A stretch of 64,000 bases of DNA from CAVSWT01 sp963777515 (GTDB lineage: Bacteria; Bacteroidota; Ignavibacteria; Ignavibacteriales; Ignavibacteriaceae): contig CAVZQU010000015.1 in the NCBI GenBank assembly GCA_963777515.1, positions 1-64,000 on the forward strand, given 5' to 3'. A program made the position numbers and the translations under genes. The notes below the pieces were generated by a model. That model was given only the letters and a program-made list of their open reading frames with translations. It searched no databases and was not told where the DNA came from. This document shows, in pieces, positions 27,664-36,766 of this stretch (positions are counted from its first letter, which is position 1; the number at the start of each line of letters is the position of its first letter).

Positions 27664-28314
27664 TTAATTCTCCTTTTTATCAAAATTGGGATTGTAATTT
27701 GGATTAACCCAGACAATTAAAGATGCGAATTCCATTGACTCTGTGTCACCATGCAAATAATTTTCAACAATATCACAAAATTGAAATCCTTGTTTTAATT
27801 GGAATCTTAAAACAGGATCGTAAATATCTCCCCAAATCACTTTTAAACAATAAGTATGTGGGTCTAATTTGTCTGCGTACAGATGATAATTTGGTAATCT
27901 GCCGGCAGCAATAATCCTTTTCAAATTAAGTCTTGTACAAAGTGTTCTTCGTGCTTTGTAGAGTTTCTGCCCGATTCCTTTTTTTCTAAAATCAGGATCG
28001 ACACAAACTTCGGCGCCGTACAAAGTTTTACCACTTGGATTATGAGTCGAAAAAGTTCCTCTTCCGGTAACATCAACCCAATTATGATCTGGCCCATATT
28101 CATCCCACATTATTATAAATGAACTGGAAGTTCCGACAATTTTACCATTTAAATCGGCAACAAATTGACCTTCGGGAAAAACTTTAAGGTGATTTTCTAA
28201 TTGTTCAAATGACCAAGGTTTTATACCCGGATATACTTTGCTTTGTAAAGCTCGGATGTCTTCAAAATGAGCGGGCGTAGTGTATCTAATTATTACATCG
28301 GAATTTGTTTTCAT
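27664..28314 (-). CDS. GNAT N-acetyltransferase paired with the nitrilase
   Basis: From ATG 28312-28314 the protein has 216 residues and a full GNAT fold: TPAHFEDIRALQSKVYP, the strand GKIVGTSSSFII, and the acetyl-CoA loop in VDPDFRKKGIGQKLYKARR (R-x-x-G-I-G). A longer start at 28374 would add 20 hydrophobic residues of poor quality. It corresponds to the N-terminal half of YhcX-type bifunctional proteins, with the nitrilase half encoded immediately downstream without a gap. Acetylation and amide hydrolysis in one pathway is therefore likely, but the metabolite is not known. Confidence 0.85.
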   Translation of the reverse strand: MKTNSDVIIRYTTPAHFEDIRALQSKVYPGIKPWSFEQLENHLKVFPEGQFVADLNGKIVGTSSSFIIMWDEYGPDHNWVDVTGRGTFSTHNPSGKTLYGAEVCVDPDFRKKGIGQKLYKARRTLCTRLNLKRIIAAGRLPNYHLYADKLDPHTYCLKVIWGDIYDPVLRFQLKQGFQFCDIVENYLHGDTESMEFASLIVWVNPNYNPNFDKKEN

Positions 28315-28549
28315 AAAGATACTCTTGTTTAATAGCTGTATCATAATAATAAAATAATTATTAAGTACAAGCAATTAGAAATTTATTCTGGTGAAATCTT
28401 TGGAATACAACTATTTAAAAATTACGTAAAATAATGAGCAACGACCTAATTCTACTAATTATTTTCTCTAATTTGCTAAACGATAATTGAATAAAGGTTG
28501 AAATTTCTAACTTATTTTAAGGATTCTGTTTTATGTTGAAGAATAATAA

Positions 28550-28580
28550 TTGACTTATTAAGAGAAAACCTATAATTTTG
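28550..28580 (+). promoter_or_regulatory. Promoter of rplU-rpmA
   Basis: TTGACT (28550-28555), 17 bases, then TAATTTTG (28573-28580) fits TAnnTTTG exactly. The ribosomal protein start codon follows 30 bases later. A strong promoter is expected here, which supports the motif being real. Confidence 0.75.
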
Positions 28581-28610
28581 TTTTCTTCAATTAAAATATT
28601 TGAGGTTAAA

Positions 28611-28946
28611 ATGTTCGCGGTTGTGGATATATTAGGACAACAATTCAAAGTCACGGAAAATGTTAAATATTATGTTCCAAGGTTAACAGACGATGTTGAT
28701 TCAGAAGTAATGTTTGATAGTGTATTAATTTATGATGACGATAAATCTGTTAAAGTTGGAGCTCCAACGGTAAGTGGAATAAAAGTTAGAGCAAAAGTTT
28801 TAGAACATATCAAAGATGATAAATTGATTGTTTTCAAAAAGAAAAGAAGAACAGGCTACGATAAGAAAAACGGTCACAGGCAGCAATTAACAAGAATTGA
28901 AGTTGTCAAAATTGGTAGATTAAAGGAGAAAAAAGATGGCGCATAA
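28611..28946 (+). CDS. rplU: 50S ribosomal protein L21
   Basis: L21 binds 23S rRNA in the large subunit. From ATG 28611 (TGAGG upstream) the protein has 111 residues, with the family start MFAVVDILGQQFKV, the central DKSVKVGAPTVSGIKVRAKV and the signature KKRRTGYDKKNGHRQQLTRIEV. A start at 28578 would precede the usual N-terminus and overlap the promoter. It is followed by rpmA, the standard L21-L27 pair. The stop overlaps the rpmA start by about 11 bases, so the two are translated in a coupled way. Confidence 0.97.
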   Translation: MFAVVDILGQQFKVTENVKYYVPRLTDDVDSEVMFDSVLIYDDDKSVKVGAPTVSGIKVRAKVLEHIKDDKLIVFKKKRRTGYDKKNGHRQQLTRIEVVKIGRLKEKKDGA

Positions 28947-29193
28947 AAAAGGTCAAGGTTCATCAAGAAACGGACGCGATAGTAATGCCCAGAGATTGGG
29001 AGTTAAAAAATTCGGCGGTGAAAAAGTTATTGCCGGAAATATCTTAGTAAGACAACGAGGAACAAAATTTCATCCTGGCACTAACGTAAAAATTGGTGGT
29101 GATGATACTTTATTTGCTGTTGCTGACGGTGTGGTTAAGTTTGAAACGAAAAGAGGCGACAGGCAATACGTTAGTGTTTATCCAAGCCTTTAG
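28936..29193 (+). CDS. rpmA: 50S ribosomal protein L27
   Basis: L27 lies near the peptidyl-transferase centre. The 85-residue protein starts MAHKKGQGSSRNGRDSNAQR and contains GVKKFGGEKVIAGNILVRQRGTKFHPG, the family signature. The N-terminus is the direct type, without the cleavable extension of Firmicutes. It ends the short rplU-rpmA operon just before a long perfect hairpin. Confidence 0.98.
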   Translation: MAHKKGQGSSRNGRDSNAQRLGVKKFGGEKVIAGNILVRQRGTKFHPGTNVKIGGDDTLFAVADGVVKFETKRGDRQYVSVYPSL

Positions 29194-29201
29194 AAAATTG
29201 T

Positions 29202-29242
29202 AAGAGTAAGTTCAAGTTATTTAAGATCTTGAACTTACTCTT
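29202..29242. terminator. Bidirectional terminator between rpmA and mdh
   Basis: AAGAGTAAGTTCAAG (29202-29216) is perfectly complementary to CTTGAACTTACTCTT (29228-29242), a 15-bp stem with an 11-base loop. It separates two convergent genes, rpmA and mdh. There is no strong T-run on either side, so termination may be partial. Confidence 0.65.
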
Positions 29243-29253
29243 GAACATGAACT

Positions 29254-30219
29254 TTACAATCCCAATCTTTCCATATCAGCTACTAATTTCTTTACTGCGC
29301 TAATAGAATTATCAAGGGCTTTTTGTTCTTCTTCATTTAAAGATAATTCTAAGACTTTCTCAACACCATTTGCACCTAATACAGCAGGAACTCCTACATA
29401 ATAACCATCAACTCCAAATTCACCGTTTAAGAATGCACATGCAGGTAAAACTCTTTTTTCGTCTCTCAAGATTGCTTCGGCCATGGCTGTTGCAGCGGAT
29501 GCCGGAGAATAAAAAGCAGAACCTGTCTTTAATAGTTTTACAACTTCACCGCCTGCCATTTTTGTCCTCTGAACCATTGCATTCATAACCTCTTTAGCTT
29601 TTGCGGTATCTTTATATTTTCTTTCAAGTAATTCCATAGCAGGAATACCGTTAACATTTGCATATCTAACTAATGGTACCATTGTATCGCCATGCCCACC
29701 GAGAACCATAGCATTAACATCCTTTGCTGAAACACCGAGTTCCCAGGCGATAAAAGTAGCAAACCTTGATGAGTCCAAAACACCGGCCTGCCCTAATACT
29801 CTATTTGCTGGAAATCCGGTTACATTTTTAAATAATGTAACCATTGCATCAAGCGGGTTTGAAATAATAATAACAACAGCATTGGGAGCATGTTGTTTCA
29901 CAGCTTCAGCAACAGACCGCATTATCTTTGCATTAGTTGTAAGTAAATCGTCCCTGCTCATTCCGGGTTTCCTTGGAAGACCCGCAGTAATTATAATCAA
30001 ATCGGAATTATTAATATCCTTATAGTCATTTGTCCCAGTTACAGAAACATCAAAGCCATCTATTCTGGCAGCTTCTGCTATATCTAAGGTTTTACCTTGA
30101 GGCATATCTTCAACGATATCGAATAAAACGACATCGCCTAATCTTTTCAATGCAATCAGCTGAGTTAAAACACCGCCTATTTGTCCTCCGCCAATTAGAG
30201 AGATTTTCTTTCTTGCCAT
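29254..30219 (-). CDS. mdh: Malate dehydrogenase (copy 1)
   Basis: This NAD-dependent enzyme interconverts malate and oxaloacetate. The 321-residue protein is of the LDH-like bacterial MDH type: GGGQIGGVLTQLIA binds NAD, AGLPRKPGMSRDDLL carries the substrate-binding arginines that favour malate over lactate, VISNPLDAMV and LDSSRFATFIA follow, and the catalytic histidine is in LGGHGDTMVPL. It is divergent from a second mdh gene 138 bases away, and convergent with rpmA. The two copies differ enough in sequence that they are old paralogs rather than a recent duplication. Confidence 0.95.
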   Translation of the reverse strand: MARKKISLIGGGQIGGVLTQLIALKRLGDVVLFDIVEDMPQGKTLDIAEAARIDGFDVSVTGTNDYKDINNSDLIIITAGLPRKPGMSRDDLLTTNAKIMRSVAEAVKQHAPNAVVIIISNPLDAMVTLFKNVTGFPANRVLGQAGVLDSSRFATFIAWELGVSAKDVNAMVLGGHGDTMVPLVRYANVNGIPAMELLERKYKDTAKAKEVMNAMVQRTKMAGGEVVKLLKTGSAFYSPASAATAMAEAILRDEKRVLPACAFLNGEFGVDGYYVGVPAVLGANGVEKVLELSLNEEEQKALDNSISAVKKLVADMERLGL

Positions 30220-30357
30220 TTTTTCTCCTTTAAAATTTTACAGTGTATCGTTAAAAAACTTTTTTAAAAATACTGATGTCAATTTCGATTTGCAAAGAAT
30301 AATTAAAAGAAAGTTTTGTATTTTGTTCTTCATCAATAAATAATTAATTAAAATATT

Positions 30358-31293
30358 ATGAAGAAGATTACAGTAGTTGGGGCAGGTAATGTTGGTGCTA
30401 CTACTGCACAAAGAATTGCTGAAAAACATTTATCGGAAGAAGTTATTTTAATTGATATCCTTGAAGGAATTCCACAGGGGAAAGCATTGGATATATGGGA
30501 AAGCAGTCCAATTGAAAAGTTTGATACTAAAGTAATTGGGACAAACGATTATAAAGATACTTCAAGTTCCGGAATTGTAATTATAACTGCAGGGCTTCCG
30601 AGAAAACCTGGTATGTCTCGCGATGATCTTTTAGCTGCAAATGCAAAAATTGTAAAAAGTGTTACAGAAAAAATAATTGAACATTCACCGCAAGCAATTA
30701 TTATCATCGTTTCAAATCCATTGGATATTATGGCCTATGTTTCATTAAAAGTGAGCGGTTTTGAAAAACACAGAGTAATTGGGATGGCTGGAATTTTAGA
30801 CAGTTCAAGATTTAGATTATTTATTGCTGATGAATTAAATGTATCGGTAAATGATGTGCAGGCTATGGTGCTTGGCGGGCACGGTGATTCGATGGTTCCA
30901 CTAATAAGATATTCAACAGTGAATGGAATTCCATTAAGCGAATTGATGCATGAGGATAAGATTGAAAAATTAATTGCCCGTACAAAAAACGGCGGAATCG
31001 AAATTGTGAATTATTTAAAAACCGGAAGTGCATATTATTCACCTTCTTCTGCAGCTGTTGAAATGGTTGAGGCTATCGTTAAAAATAAAAATAGAATTCT
31101 TCCTTGTTCAGCATGGTTGGAAGGGGAATATGGTTTGGAAAAAGTTTTTTGCGGAGTACCAGTTAAATTAGGGAATAGTGGAATTGAACAAATTTTGGAA
31201 TTAAAATTAACGGAAAATGAAATGAGCCTTCTAAAGAAATCAGCTGAAAGTGTAAAAACGGGAATTAAAAAAGTTAGTGACCTGCTTTTATAA
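30358..31293 (+). CDS. mdh: Malate dehydrogenase (copy 2)
   Basis: This second malate dehydrogenase-like protein has 311 residues. It has VVGAGNVGATTAQRIAEK for NAD binding, the same AGLPRKPGMSRDDLL loop with both substrate arginines, IVSNPLDIMAYV, LDSSRFRLFIADEL and the catalytic LGGHGDSMVPL. It is slightly shorter than copy 1, missing residues before the last active-site helix (KIEKLIARTKNGG against YKDTAKAKEVMNAMVQRTK). Both copies keep the catalytic residues, so they may differ in cofactor or direction (reductive versus oxidative TCA). Its stop overlaps by six bases the end of the RsbW-like gene on the other strand. Confidence 0.9.
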   Translation: MKKITVVGAGNVGATTAQRIAEKHLSEEVILIDILEGIPQGKALDIWESSPIEKFDTKVIGTNDYKDTSSSGIVIITAGLPRKPGMSRDDLLAANAKIVKSVTEKIIEHSPQAIIIIVSNPLDIMAYVSLKVSGFEKHRVIGMAGILDSSRFRLFIADELNVSVNDVQAMVLGGHGDSMVPLIRYSTVNGIPLSELMHEDKIEKLIARTKNGGIEIVNYLKTGSAYYSPSSAAVEMVEAIVKNKNRILPCSAWLEGEYGLEKVFCGVPVKLGNSGIEQILELKLTENEMSLLKKSAESVKTGIKKVSDLLL

Positions 31294-31698
31294 TTTCAAT
31301 TTTAAGATTGTCTCGGTTCCATTGGGGGTAAGATTATAATCAAGTTCATCCATATAAGTCCGCATTAAATATAATCCGCGGCCGGAATCTTTTAAAAGAT
31401 TTTCTGGTTCGGTTGGGTCGGGTACTTTGGTTGGGTCAAATCCAGTGCCTTCATCTTTAATAGTTATTTTTAAAACTCCATCTTCAACATCTGCATTAAT
31501 TTTAACCATTTTTAATTTTATATTTTTATTAGCGTGTATAATAGCGTTGGTGGTGGCTTCTGTAACTGCCAGCATAATTCCCGTCATTCGCTCTTCGTTG
31601 ATATCCAGGTCTTTACAGAAATAATTTATAAATTCTTCAACTGTAATTAAATTTTTGGGGTCACTCTCAATTTCGAGATGGTAATGTTGTTCTGCCAA
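31288..31698 (-). CDS. RsbW-like anti-sigma factor / serine protein kinase
   Basis: The 136-residue protein is a stand-alone GHKL ATPase domain: the N-box TEATTNAIIHAN, G1 box KDEGTGFDP and G2 GRGLYLMRTYMDEL are all present. RsbW and SpoIIAB proteins bind a sigma factor and phosphorylate an anti-anti-sigma partner, and are reversed by SpoIIE-type phosphatases such as the one at 4002-5307. No sigma factor or STAS-domain antagonist gene adjoins it. The start ATG 31696-31698 gives the usual family length. It is cytoplasmic. Confidence 0.85.
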   Translation of the reverse strand: MAEQHYHLEIESDPKNLITVEEFINYFCKDLDINEERMTGIMLAVTEATTNAIIHANKNIKLKMVKINADVEDGVLKITIKDEGTGFDPTKVPDPTEPENLLKDSGRGLYLMRTYMDELDYNLTPNGTETILKLKL

Positions 31699-31749
31699 TA
31701 TTTGTCCAGATTTTTACTGTGAAAATAATAAAAAAAACTTTTTATTCAA

Positions 31750-33624
31750 TCAAAATTTCCAATTCATTTCAAAATTAAAATTCGCCATTTTTCTGTTCGT
31801 ATTTGCTGATGCAGAAATAAATTCATACCAGCCATAAAAATTTAATGATAATCTGCTTCTTATCAATAAATTAATTTCAGCAACCGGGCCTAAACTTAAG
31901 TATTTTGATTCAAGGATTTTTTGTTCGCCATTAAAATTATAAGTATTAATTGAAAAATACCTCATTCCAGCCGAAAATAAAACCTCTTTTATTTGAACGG
32001 CTAATTTTGGCTCTGAATAAATTTCACTTAAATATCTGTTTGGATGAGTTGAAAAAGCCTTCCATTGTAAATCACCTTGTTCTGATAACTTCACGTAACT
32101 AAATATTCGGAACATTAAATTTTTAGTTATTTTAATATTGGAGGAATCATTCGCTGAAAATTGACGAAATGAATAGCTATGAAAATTAGGATTCAATTCT
32201 TCAAAATCATAAACAGTGTAATTTGCCGAAACTTCAAAAGTATTATAGGAAGAAATATTCTTACCGATATAATCTCCTCCGGAGCTTAATCGAATTATTC
32301 TATTAAAATTATTATTGGAACTTTTTTCAGCAAAAATATAAACGGTGTGATTAATTGTTCCTTCAAGACTTAAAAAGGTTTGAAAAAACGGTGTTAATAA
32401 TTTAGAGTATTTTAATCTGACAATTGAAAGCACTTCATCCCGGTCGTCATAATTAATATTGCTTGGAGTATCATATTGCAGCTTATTCTGAAAAAGGCTG
32501 AAATATAAGTTATCAGTTTTAGAAAATTTCAAATTACCAAGAAAAGAAAGTGAAGCCCTTACTGCATTATTATTTTTGGAGTTTTCATCTCTTTGTCTGT
32601 CTTCATAAAGAATATCACTGACGCCGGCAAATCTTTTGGTTAAATGCTGTTCATCTCTCCCGGAAAAAATAACTTTAACTAATCCTTCAAAAAGATGGCT
32701 TGAGTATCCGGCAGAAGATTCGAATTCTAAATTCAGTTCATTAATTCTGGTATCAAAAATTGATTTTGTATTTAAAGGCAGACGGTACCGTGTATCTCTA
32801 TCAATGGTTCTATATGAGACTCTGCCAGTTAAATCAAGCACAAAGGTATTTAAAAAATCAGCATGTCGAAATTTATCTTGTACAATATAATTTGCTTCTG
32901 TTCTGCTTTGAATATTGTTTAATATATCAAAACTCTTGGCAGTTAATGAATCTGCATGAAAATAAAAGTCCTTTTTGCTTAGTGAATAATCGATTTGTAG
33001 CTGGTTAGTAACTACTGGAGTAAAATTATTTGTGAACTGTAAATTAAAAAATCGTAATTCATTTTTTCTTGGTGAAATATCTTCATTTCTAAATTTAAAT
33101 TCAGAATAAAGATTATAATCCTCGGTACCAAAATTATTAAAAATCGCTTCACTGCCGTACATTGCTCCATAATCATTTTGACCGATCTGCCTGTTATTCA
33201 TATAACCGGCATAAGGAGTTATTACTAAATTATTCATTGGGTTAATTTCGGTGAACAGTGCAGTATTGGTAACTGATGCTGAATTTATTTCAATCTTTCT
33301 GCTGTCAGATAAAATATTATTATGAACCAGCAAACCAACGTTCAGCATGCTGTTAATTTTATAAGCTGAAGAAAGAGAGAATGATTGTTCGTCACGGATA
33401 CTTTTATCAGCAGAGTTGACAAAAGATGAATTGTAACCTTCGGATAATTTTAAATTAACTTTATCAAATACTTTATCAAATAAGAATATTGAACGAAGAG
33501 AGTAAGTATTTAATTGCTTTTCTAATTTAGTTGAAAGAAGGTTAAATGGTTTTTCTACACTTATAAATTCAAGACTGTCGATTTGTGTTTGAGAAAATAC
33601 TTCAAAATTAAATATGAAAAAAAA
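31750..33624 (-). CDS. Large outer-membrane beta-barrel protein, start unresolved
   Basis: The open frame covers about 620 residues of amphipathic beta strands rich in Asn, Tyr, Phe and Ser, ending KMANFNFEMNWKF with a C-terminal aromatic residue typical of outer-membrane proteins. It begins with IFNFEVFSQTQIDSL, which looks like the end of a signal peptide. No ATG is available: the frame closes at 33632, and the first internal ATG (33346-33348) would remove 90 residues including the signal. One missing T in the eight-T run at 33617-33624 would join it to TTG 33671-33673, fifteen bases after the upstream gene. It is probably cotranscribed with the fibronectin-type lipoprotein. The function is unknown. 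Confidence 0.65.
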   Translation of the reverse strand, partial: FFFIFNFEVFSQTQIDSLEFISVEKPFNLLSTKLEKQLNTYSLRSIFLFDKVFDKVNLKLSEGYNSSFVNSADKSIRDEQSFSLSSAYKINSMLNVGLLVHNNILSDSRKIEINSASVTNTALFTEINPMNNLVITPYAGYMNNRQIGQNDYGAMYGSEAIFNNFGTEDYNLYSEFKFRNEDISPRKNELRFFNLQFTNNFTPVVTNQLQIDYSLSKKDFYFHADSLTAKSFDILNNIQSRTEANYIVQDKFRHADFLNTFVLDLTGRVSYRTIDRDTRYRLPLNTKSIFDTRINELNLEFESSAGYSSHLFEGLVKVIFSGRDEQHLTKRFAGVSDILYEDRQRDENSKNNNAVRASLSFLGNLKFSKTDNLYFSLFQNKLQYDTPSNINYDDRDEVLSIVRLKYSKLLTPFFQTFLSLEGTINHTVYIFAEKSSNNNFNRIIRLSSGGDYIGKNISSYNTFEVSANYTVYDFEELNPNFHSYSFRQFSANDSSNIKITKNLMFRIFSYVKLSEQGDLQWKAFSTHPNRYLSEIYSEPKLAVQIKEVLFSAGMRYFSINTYNFNGEQKILESKYLSLGPVAEINLLIRSRLSLNFYGWYEFISASANTNRKMANFNFEMNWKF

Positions 33625-33635
33625 TAATATTAATT

Positions 33636-33655
33636 AATCCGGCAACTGCCGGATT
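33636..33655 (-). terminator. Terminator-like hairpin after the FN3 lipoprotein gene
   Basis: AATCCGGCA and TGCCGGATT form a nine-base inverted repeat with a two-base centre. On the reverse strand an AT-rich stretch and then eight T (33624-33617) follow 11 bases later. It may terminate the lipoprotein transcript or lie inside a longer start of the barrel gene. The spacing to the T-run makes it a weak terminator. Confidence 0.35.
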
Positions 33656-33688
33656 GGTTTTACCTCTATTCAAAATCTAACTTTCTTT

Positions 33689-34657
33689 TTACTTAATAGT
33701 AAATTGATAAAGCTTTGAAATACTATTAGGCTCAGAACTGTTTGAAGAGTACACCGCTACTCGCCAATAATAAGTTCTATTATTGTATAAATATGTCGGA
33801 TTAAAATTTACACTAATTGTGTCATTTATTACATTCGAACTAAATTGCTTATCCCAAAACGTTCCGAAGAATTGATTATCCTGAACTATAATTTCATAAG
33901 TTGCAGGAATAATGATTGCTTTAATTTTAAATTCTCTAAAACCTTGTGATTCTGTTCTGTCTAAAGGGAAAATGACTTCAGGGACTCCCAAAATCTCGTC
34001 ATTGACTATTGAACTTTCATCACTCAGCAAGCCTCCTTTATCCAGTGCACGAATTTTATAAAAATACATTGTGTACAAGCTTAAGTTTGTAGTATCTGTA
34101 AACTCAGGTTCGACTGATGAACCCACAAGCGATAAACTGTCAGAAGTAAAATCATTATTAGTTCCTCTATAGATATTATACTGTTTTATATCGCTGTCGT
34201 AATTAGCCTGCCAATCTAAATATACTGAACGAACATTTTGCCAATTTCTTGCATTGATATTTACGAATTTCGGTATATGCGGTTGATATTTATTTATTGG
34301 CTGAGCGGACACTGTTAGCGATGCTGCACTTTCTCTTCCCCAAATATCAATTGCGGTTAGCCTGTAATAATAGATTGTATCATAACTTAGAGTATCATTA
34401 TAAAAGATATTATCCTTGGTGAAGTAAATAAATTTGAATACGCTGTCATCTGTGCTTCTGTAAATATTGTATCCCTTGAAATCAGGTTCAGTATTATTTA
34501 ACCAATCTAAGATGACTTCTCCATCTCCAGCGAAGTAAACTGAAAGTCCTGAAGGAACAGCCGGCGGGATACCATCATCAACATTTGTGATGTTTGTTGG
34601 ACGCTCACAACCGAAAAGTAAAAACAAAAGAGAAAAAGCGATAAAAAATTTTTTCAT
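33689..34657 (-). CDS. Fibronectin type III-domain lipoprotein
   Basis: ATG 34655-34657 starts a lipoprotein signal (FIAFSLLFLLFGC), so the 322-residue protein is membrane-anchored. Two fibronectin type III-like domains follow, recognised by VPSGLSVYFAGDGEVILDW...YNIYRS...YYYRLTAID and by VYLDWQ...IKQYNIYRG...YFYKIRALD, and then a third beta-rich region ending TYYWRVAVYSS...YQFTIK. Such proteins are common on Bacteroidota/Ignavibacteria surfaces and mediate protein or glycan contact. The next gene on the same strand encodes an outer-membrane barrel, so the two may form one surface complex. That partnership is inferred only from position. Confidence 0.75.
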   Translation of the reverse strand: MKKFFIAFSLLFLLFGCERPTNITNVDDGIPPAVPSGLSVYFAGDGEVILDWLNNTEPDFKGYNIYRSTDDSVFKFIYFTKDNIFYNDTLSYDTIYYYRLTAIDIWGRESAASLTVSAQPINKYQPHIPKFVNINARNWQNVRSVYLDWQANYDSDIKQYNIYRGTNNDFTSDSLSLVGSSVEPEFTDTTNLSLYTMYFYKIRALDKGGLLSDESSIVNDEILGVPEVIFPLDRTESQGFREFKIKAIIIPATYEIIVQDNQFFGTFWDKQFSSNVINDTISVNFNPTYLYNNRTYYWRVAVYSSNSSEPNSISKLYQFTIK

Positions 34658-34844
34658 TTGGAAATAAAATTCTTATAATGAAATAAAATATACAGATTAT
34701 AAAAAACTAAAAAGTTATAAATCAATTTAATTTTATTTTAGTAGTTTTTTCAGAAAGTTTATTAATTATTATTATTTTTGAAAAATAATTTCTTATAAAA
34801 TTATCATTTCTAATTATTATTCTATTTCACAAAAATACGGATTA

Positions 34845-36659
34845 ATGAAGAAATCAGAGTTTTCCTTTAAAGAAAATATAAAAGCCATGGGTTTGGTATT
34901 TGGAGATATTGGAACCAGCCCTATTTATACTTTAACAATTATCTTTAGTTTAACAGCTCCCACTGAACAAAATATGTTTGGAATTCTTTCCTTGATATTC
35001 TGGACTATGGTTATTCTTGTAACAATGGAATATGCCTGGCTTGCAATGACATTGAGTACTAAAGGTGAAGGCGGGATAATTGTTCTTAAAGAAATTTTAG
35101 CAAGCATTGTTAAAAAGGGGAGGAAATATGCTTTTGTTACTTTTTTAGGTTATCTCGGGGTATCGCTTCTATTTGGAGATGGAGTAATTACTCCAGCAAT
35201 AAGCATTCTATCTGCAGTTGAAGGTTTAACCTTGATCCCCGGTATAGCCGGTATTTCAAGACAAACTATAATTTTAATAACTGTAATCATTACTATAATT
35301 CTATTTGCTTTTCAATATAAGGGTACCGACAAAGTCTCATCTTTATTCGGCCCCATAATGCTCTTATGGTTTTTATCATTATTTATTTCAGGATTTCTAT
35401 CAATAATACAATTGCCTGAAGTTTTATTAGCACTGAATCCTTACTATGCACTAAGATTTTTATTTAATCACGGTCTTGTAGGCTTTTTTGTTTTAAGCGA
35501 AGTTATTCTTTGTGCAACCGGCGGTGAAGCATTATACGCTGACATGGGACACATTGGAAGCAAACCGATTAGACAAGCTTGGGCTTTTGTGTTTTTTGCC
35601 TTAGTGATAAACTATTTCGGACAGGGTGCATTCGTTCTTCATCATTCAATTAAAGAATCCATTTTGTTTGCAATGATTAGAAATCTTTCTGCATTCTTTT
35701 ACATTCCATTTCTAATTCTAACTTTGTTTGCTACCATAATAGCTTCACAAGCGATGATTAGTGCTGTAATGTCTTTAGTTTACCAGGGAATTACAACAAG
35801 GATTCTTCCTTTAATGAAAATAAAATACACTTCAACAGAACTGAAATCACAGATTTATATTGGAACTGTCAATTACGGATTACTGATAGCTGTTTTATTG
35901 ATGGTTTTTGTTTTTCAATCCTCGGATAATTTGGCCGCAGCTTACGGTTTGGCTGTTACAGCAACAATGACTATCAGCGGTATGTTTATGATATGGATTT
36001 TCAAGGAGCACAAAGATTTTAAAAAAATGTCAGCAGCAATTATTGTTTTTATTGTTGATATAATTTTTCTAATAGCCGTATTTAATAAAATTCCATCTGG
36101 AGGATTTTGGTCACTTGTAATTGCCTCAATTCCTCTATCTGTAATTTATATCTGGCACAATGGAAAGAAAGCAGTAAGAAAAGTACTTAGAGATTTAGAT
36201 TTAGATACCTTTTTGCTAAGCTACGAACAGATTTATGCATTAAATAAAAATATTCAAGGCACGGCACTTTATTTAGTTTCGAATATAGGCAGAGTACCTG
36301 CTTATGTTACTCATTGCATCATAAAAGAAAATATTATTTATGAAAATAATATTTTTATATCAATTAAGATTTTAGAAACACCTTACGGGATAACTCACAA
36401 GAAAGTAGAAAAGCTGGGAACCAGTTTATCGGCAATTGAAGTTTATGTGGGTTACATGGAATACTTAAATTTGTCGGATGTATTAAAGGAAGAAAATATT
36501 TCTGAAAAAGTTATTTTCTATGGAGATGAAGAAATCATAACCCATAGGCCGTTCTATAAAATATTTTCAGTTATGAAAAGAATCTCTCCCAGATTTGTAA
36601 GATTTTATGAATTCCCATATAATCGTTTACACGGAGTTGTTACAAGATTTGAATTATAA
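34845..36659 (+). CDS. kup: Kup-family potassium uptake protein
   Basis: This 604-residue integral membrane protein is a K+/H+ symporter of the KUP/HAK/KT family. It opens with the signature LVFGDIGTSPIYTL and shows GEGGIIVLKEI, GDGVITPAISILSAVEGL, CATGGEALYADMGHIG and NYFGQGAFVL across about twelve membrane helices, then a cytoplasmic C-terminal domain from about residue 440 with EIYVGYMEYLN-like strands. The length matches the family (about 620). It is flanked by a divergent lipoprotein gene and by the nuo operon, without evidence of cotranscription. Confidence 0.96.
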   Translation: MKKSEFSFKENIKAMGLVFGDIGTSPIYTLTIIFSLTAPTEQNMFGILSLIFWTMVILVTMEYAWLAMTLSTKGEGGIIVLKEILASIVKKGRKYAFVTFLGYLGVSLLFGDGVITPAISILSAVEGLTLIPGIAGISRQTIILITVIITIILFAFQYKGTDKVSSLFGPIMLLWFLSLFISGFLSIIQLPEVLLALNPYYALRFLFNHGLVGFFVLSEVILCATGGEALYADMGHIGSKPIRQAWAFVFFALVINYFGQGAFVLHHSIKESILFAMIRNLSAFFYIPFLILTLFATIIASQAMISAVMSLVYQGITTRILPLMKIKYTSTELKSQIYIGTVNYGLLIAVLLMVFVFQSSDNLAAAYGLAVTATMTISGMFMIWIFKEHKDFKKMSAAIIVFIVDIIFLIAVFNKIPSGGFWSLVIASIPLSVIYIWHNGKKAVRKVLRDLDLDTFLLSYEQIYALNKNIQGTALYLVSNIGRVPAYVTHCIIKENIIYENNIFISIKILETPYGITHKKVEKLGTSLSAIEVYVGYMEYLNLSDVLKEENISEKVIFYGDEEIITHRPFYKIFSVMKRISPRFVRFYEFPYNRLHGVVTRFEL

Positions 36660-36707
36660 AAAATTACAAACCAATGCATATCAAAAATTCCGTGATTGTT
36701 GTTTAAA

Positions 36708-36738
36708 TTGACAATAAACCTATTTTTGGATAACTTTG
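36708..36738 (+). promoter_or_regulatory. Promoter of the nuo operon
   Basis: TTGACA (36708-36713), 17 bases, TAACTTTG (36731-36738) is an exact match to TTGACA-N17-TAnnTTTG, 29 bases before nuoA. It implies that the nuo genes are transcribed from their own strong promoter. Confidence 0.75.
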
Positions 36739-36766
36739 AAACCTAAAAAACGAAGATAAAAAACTA

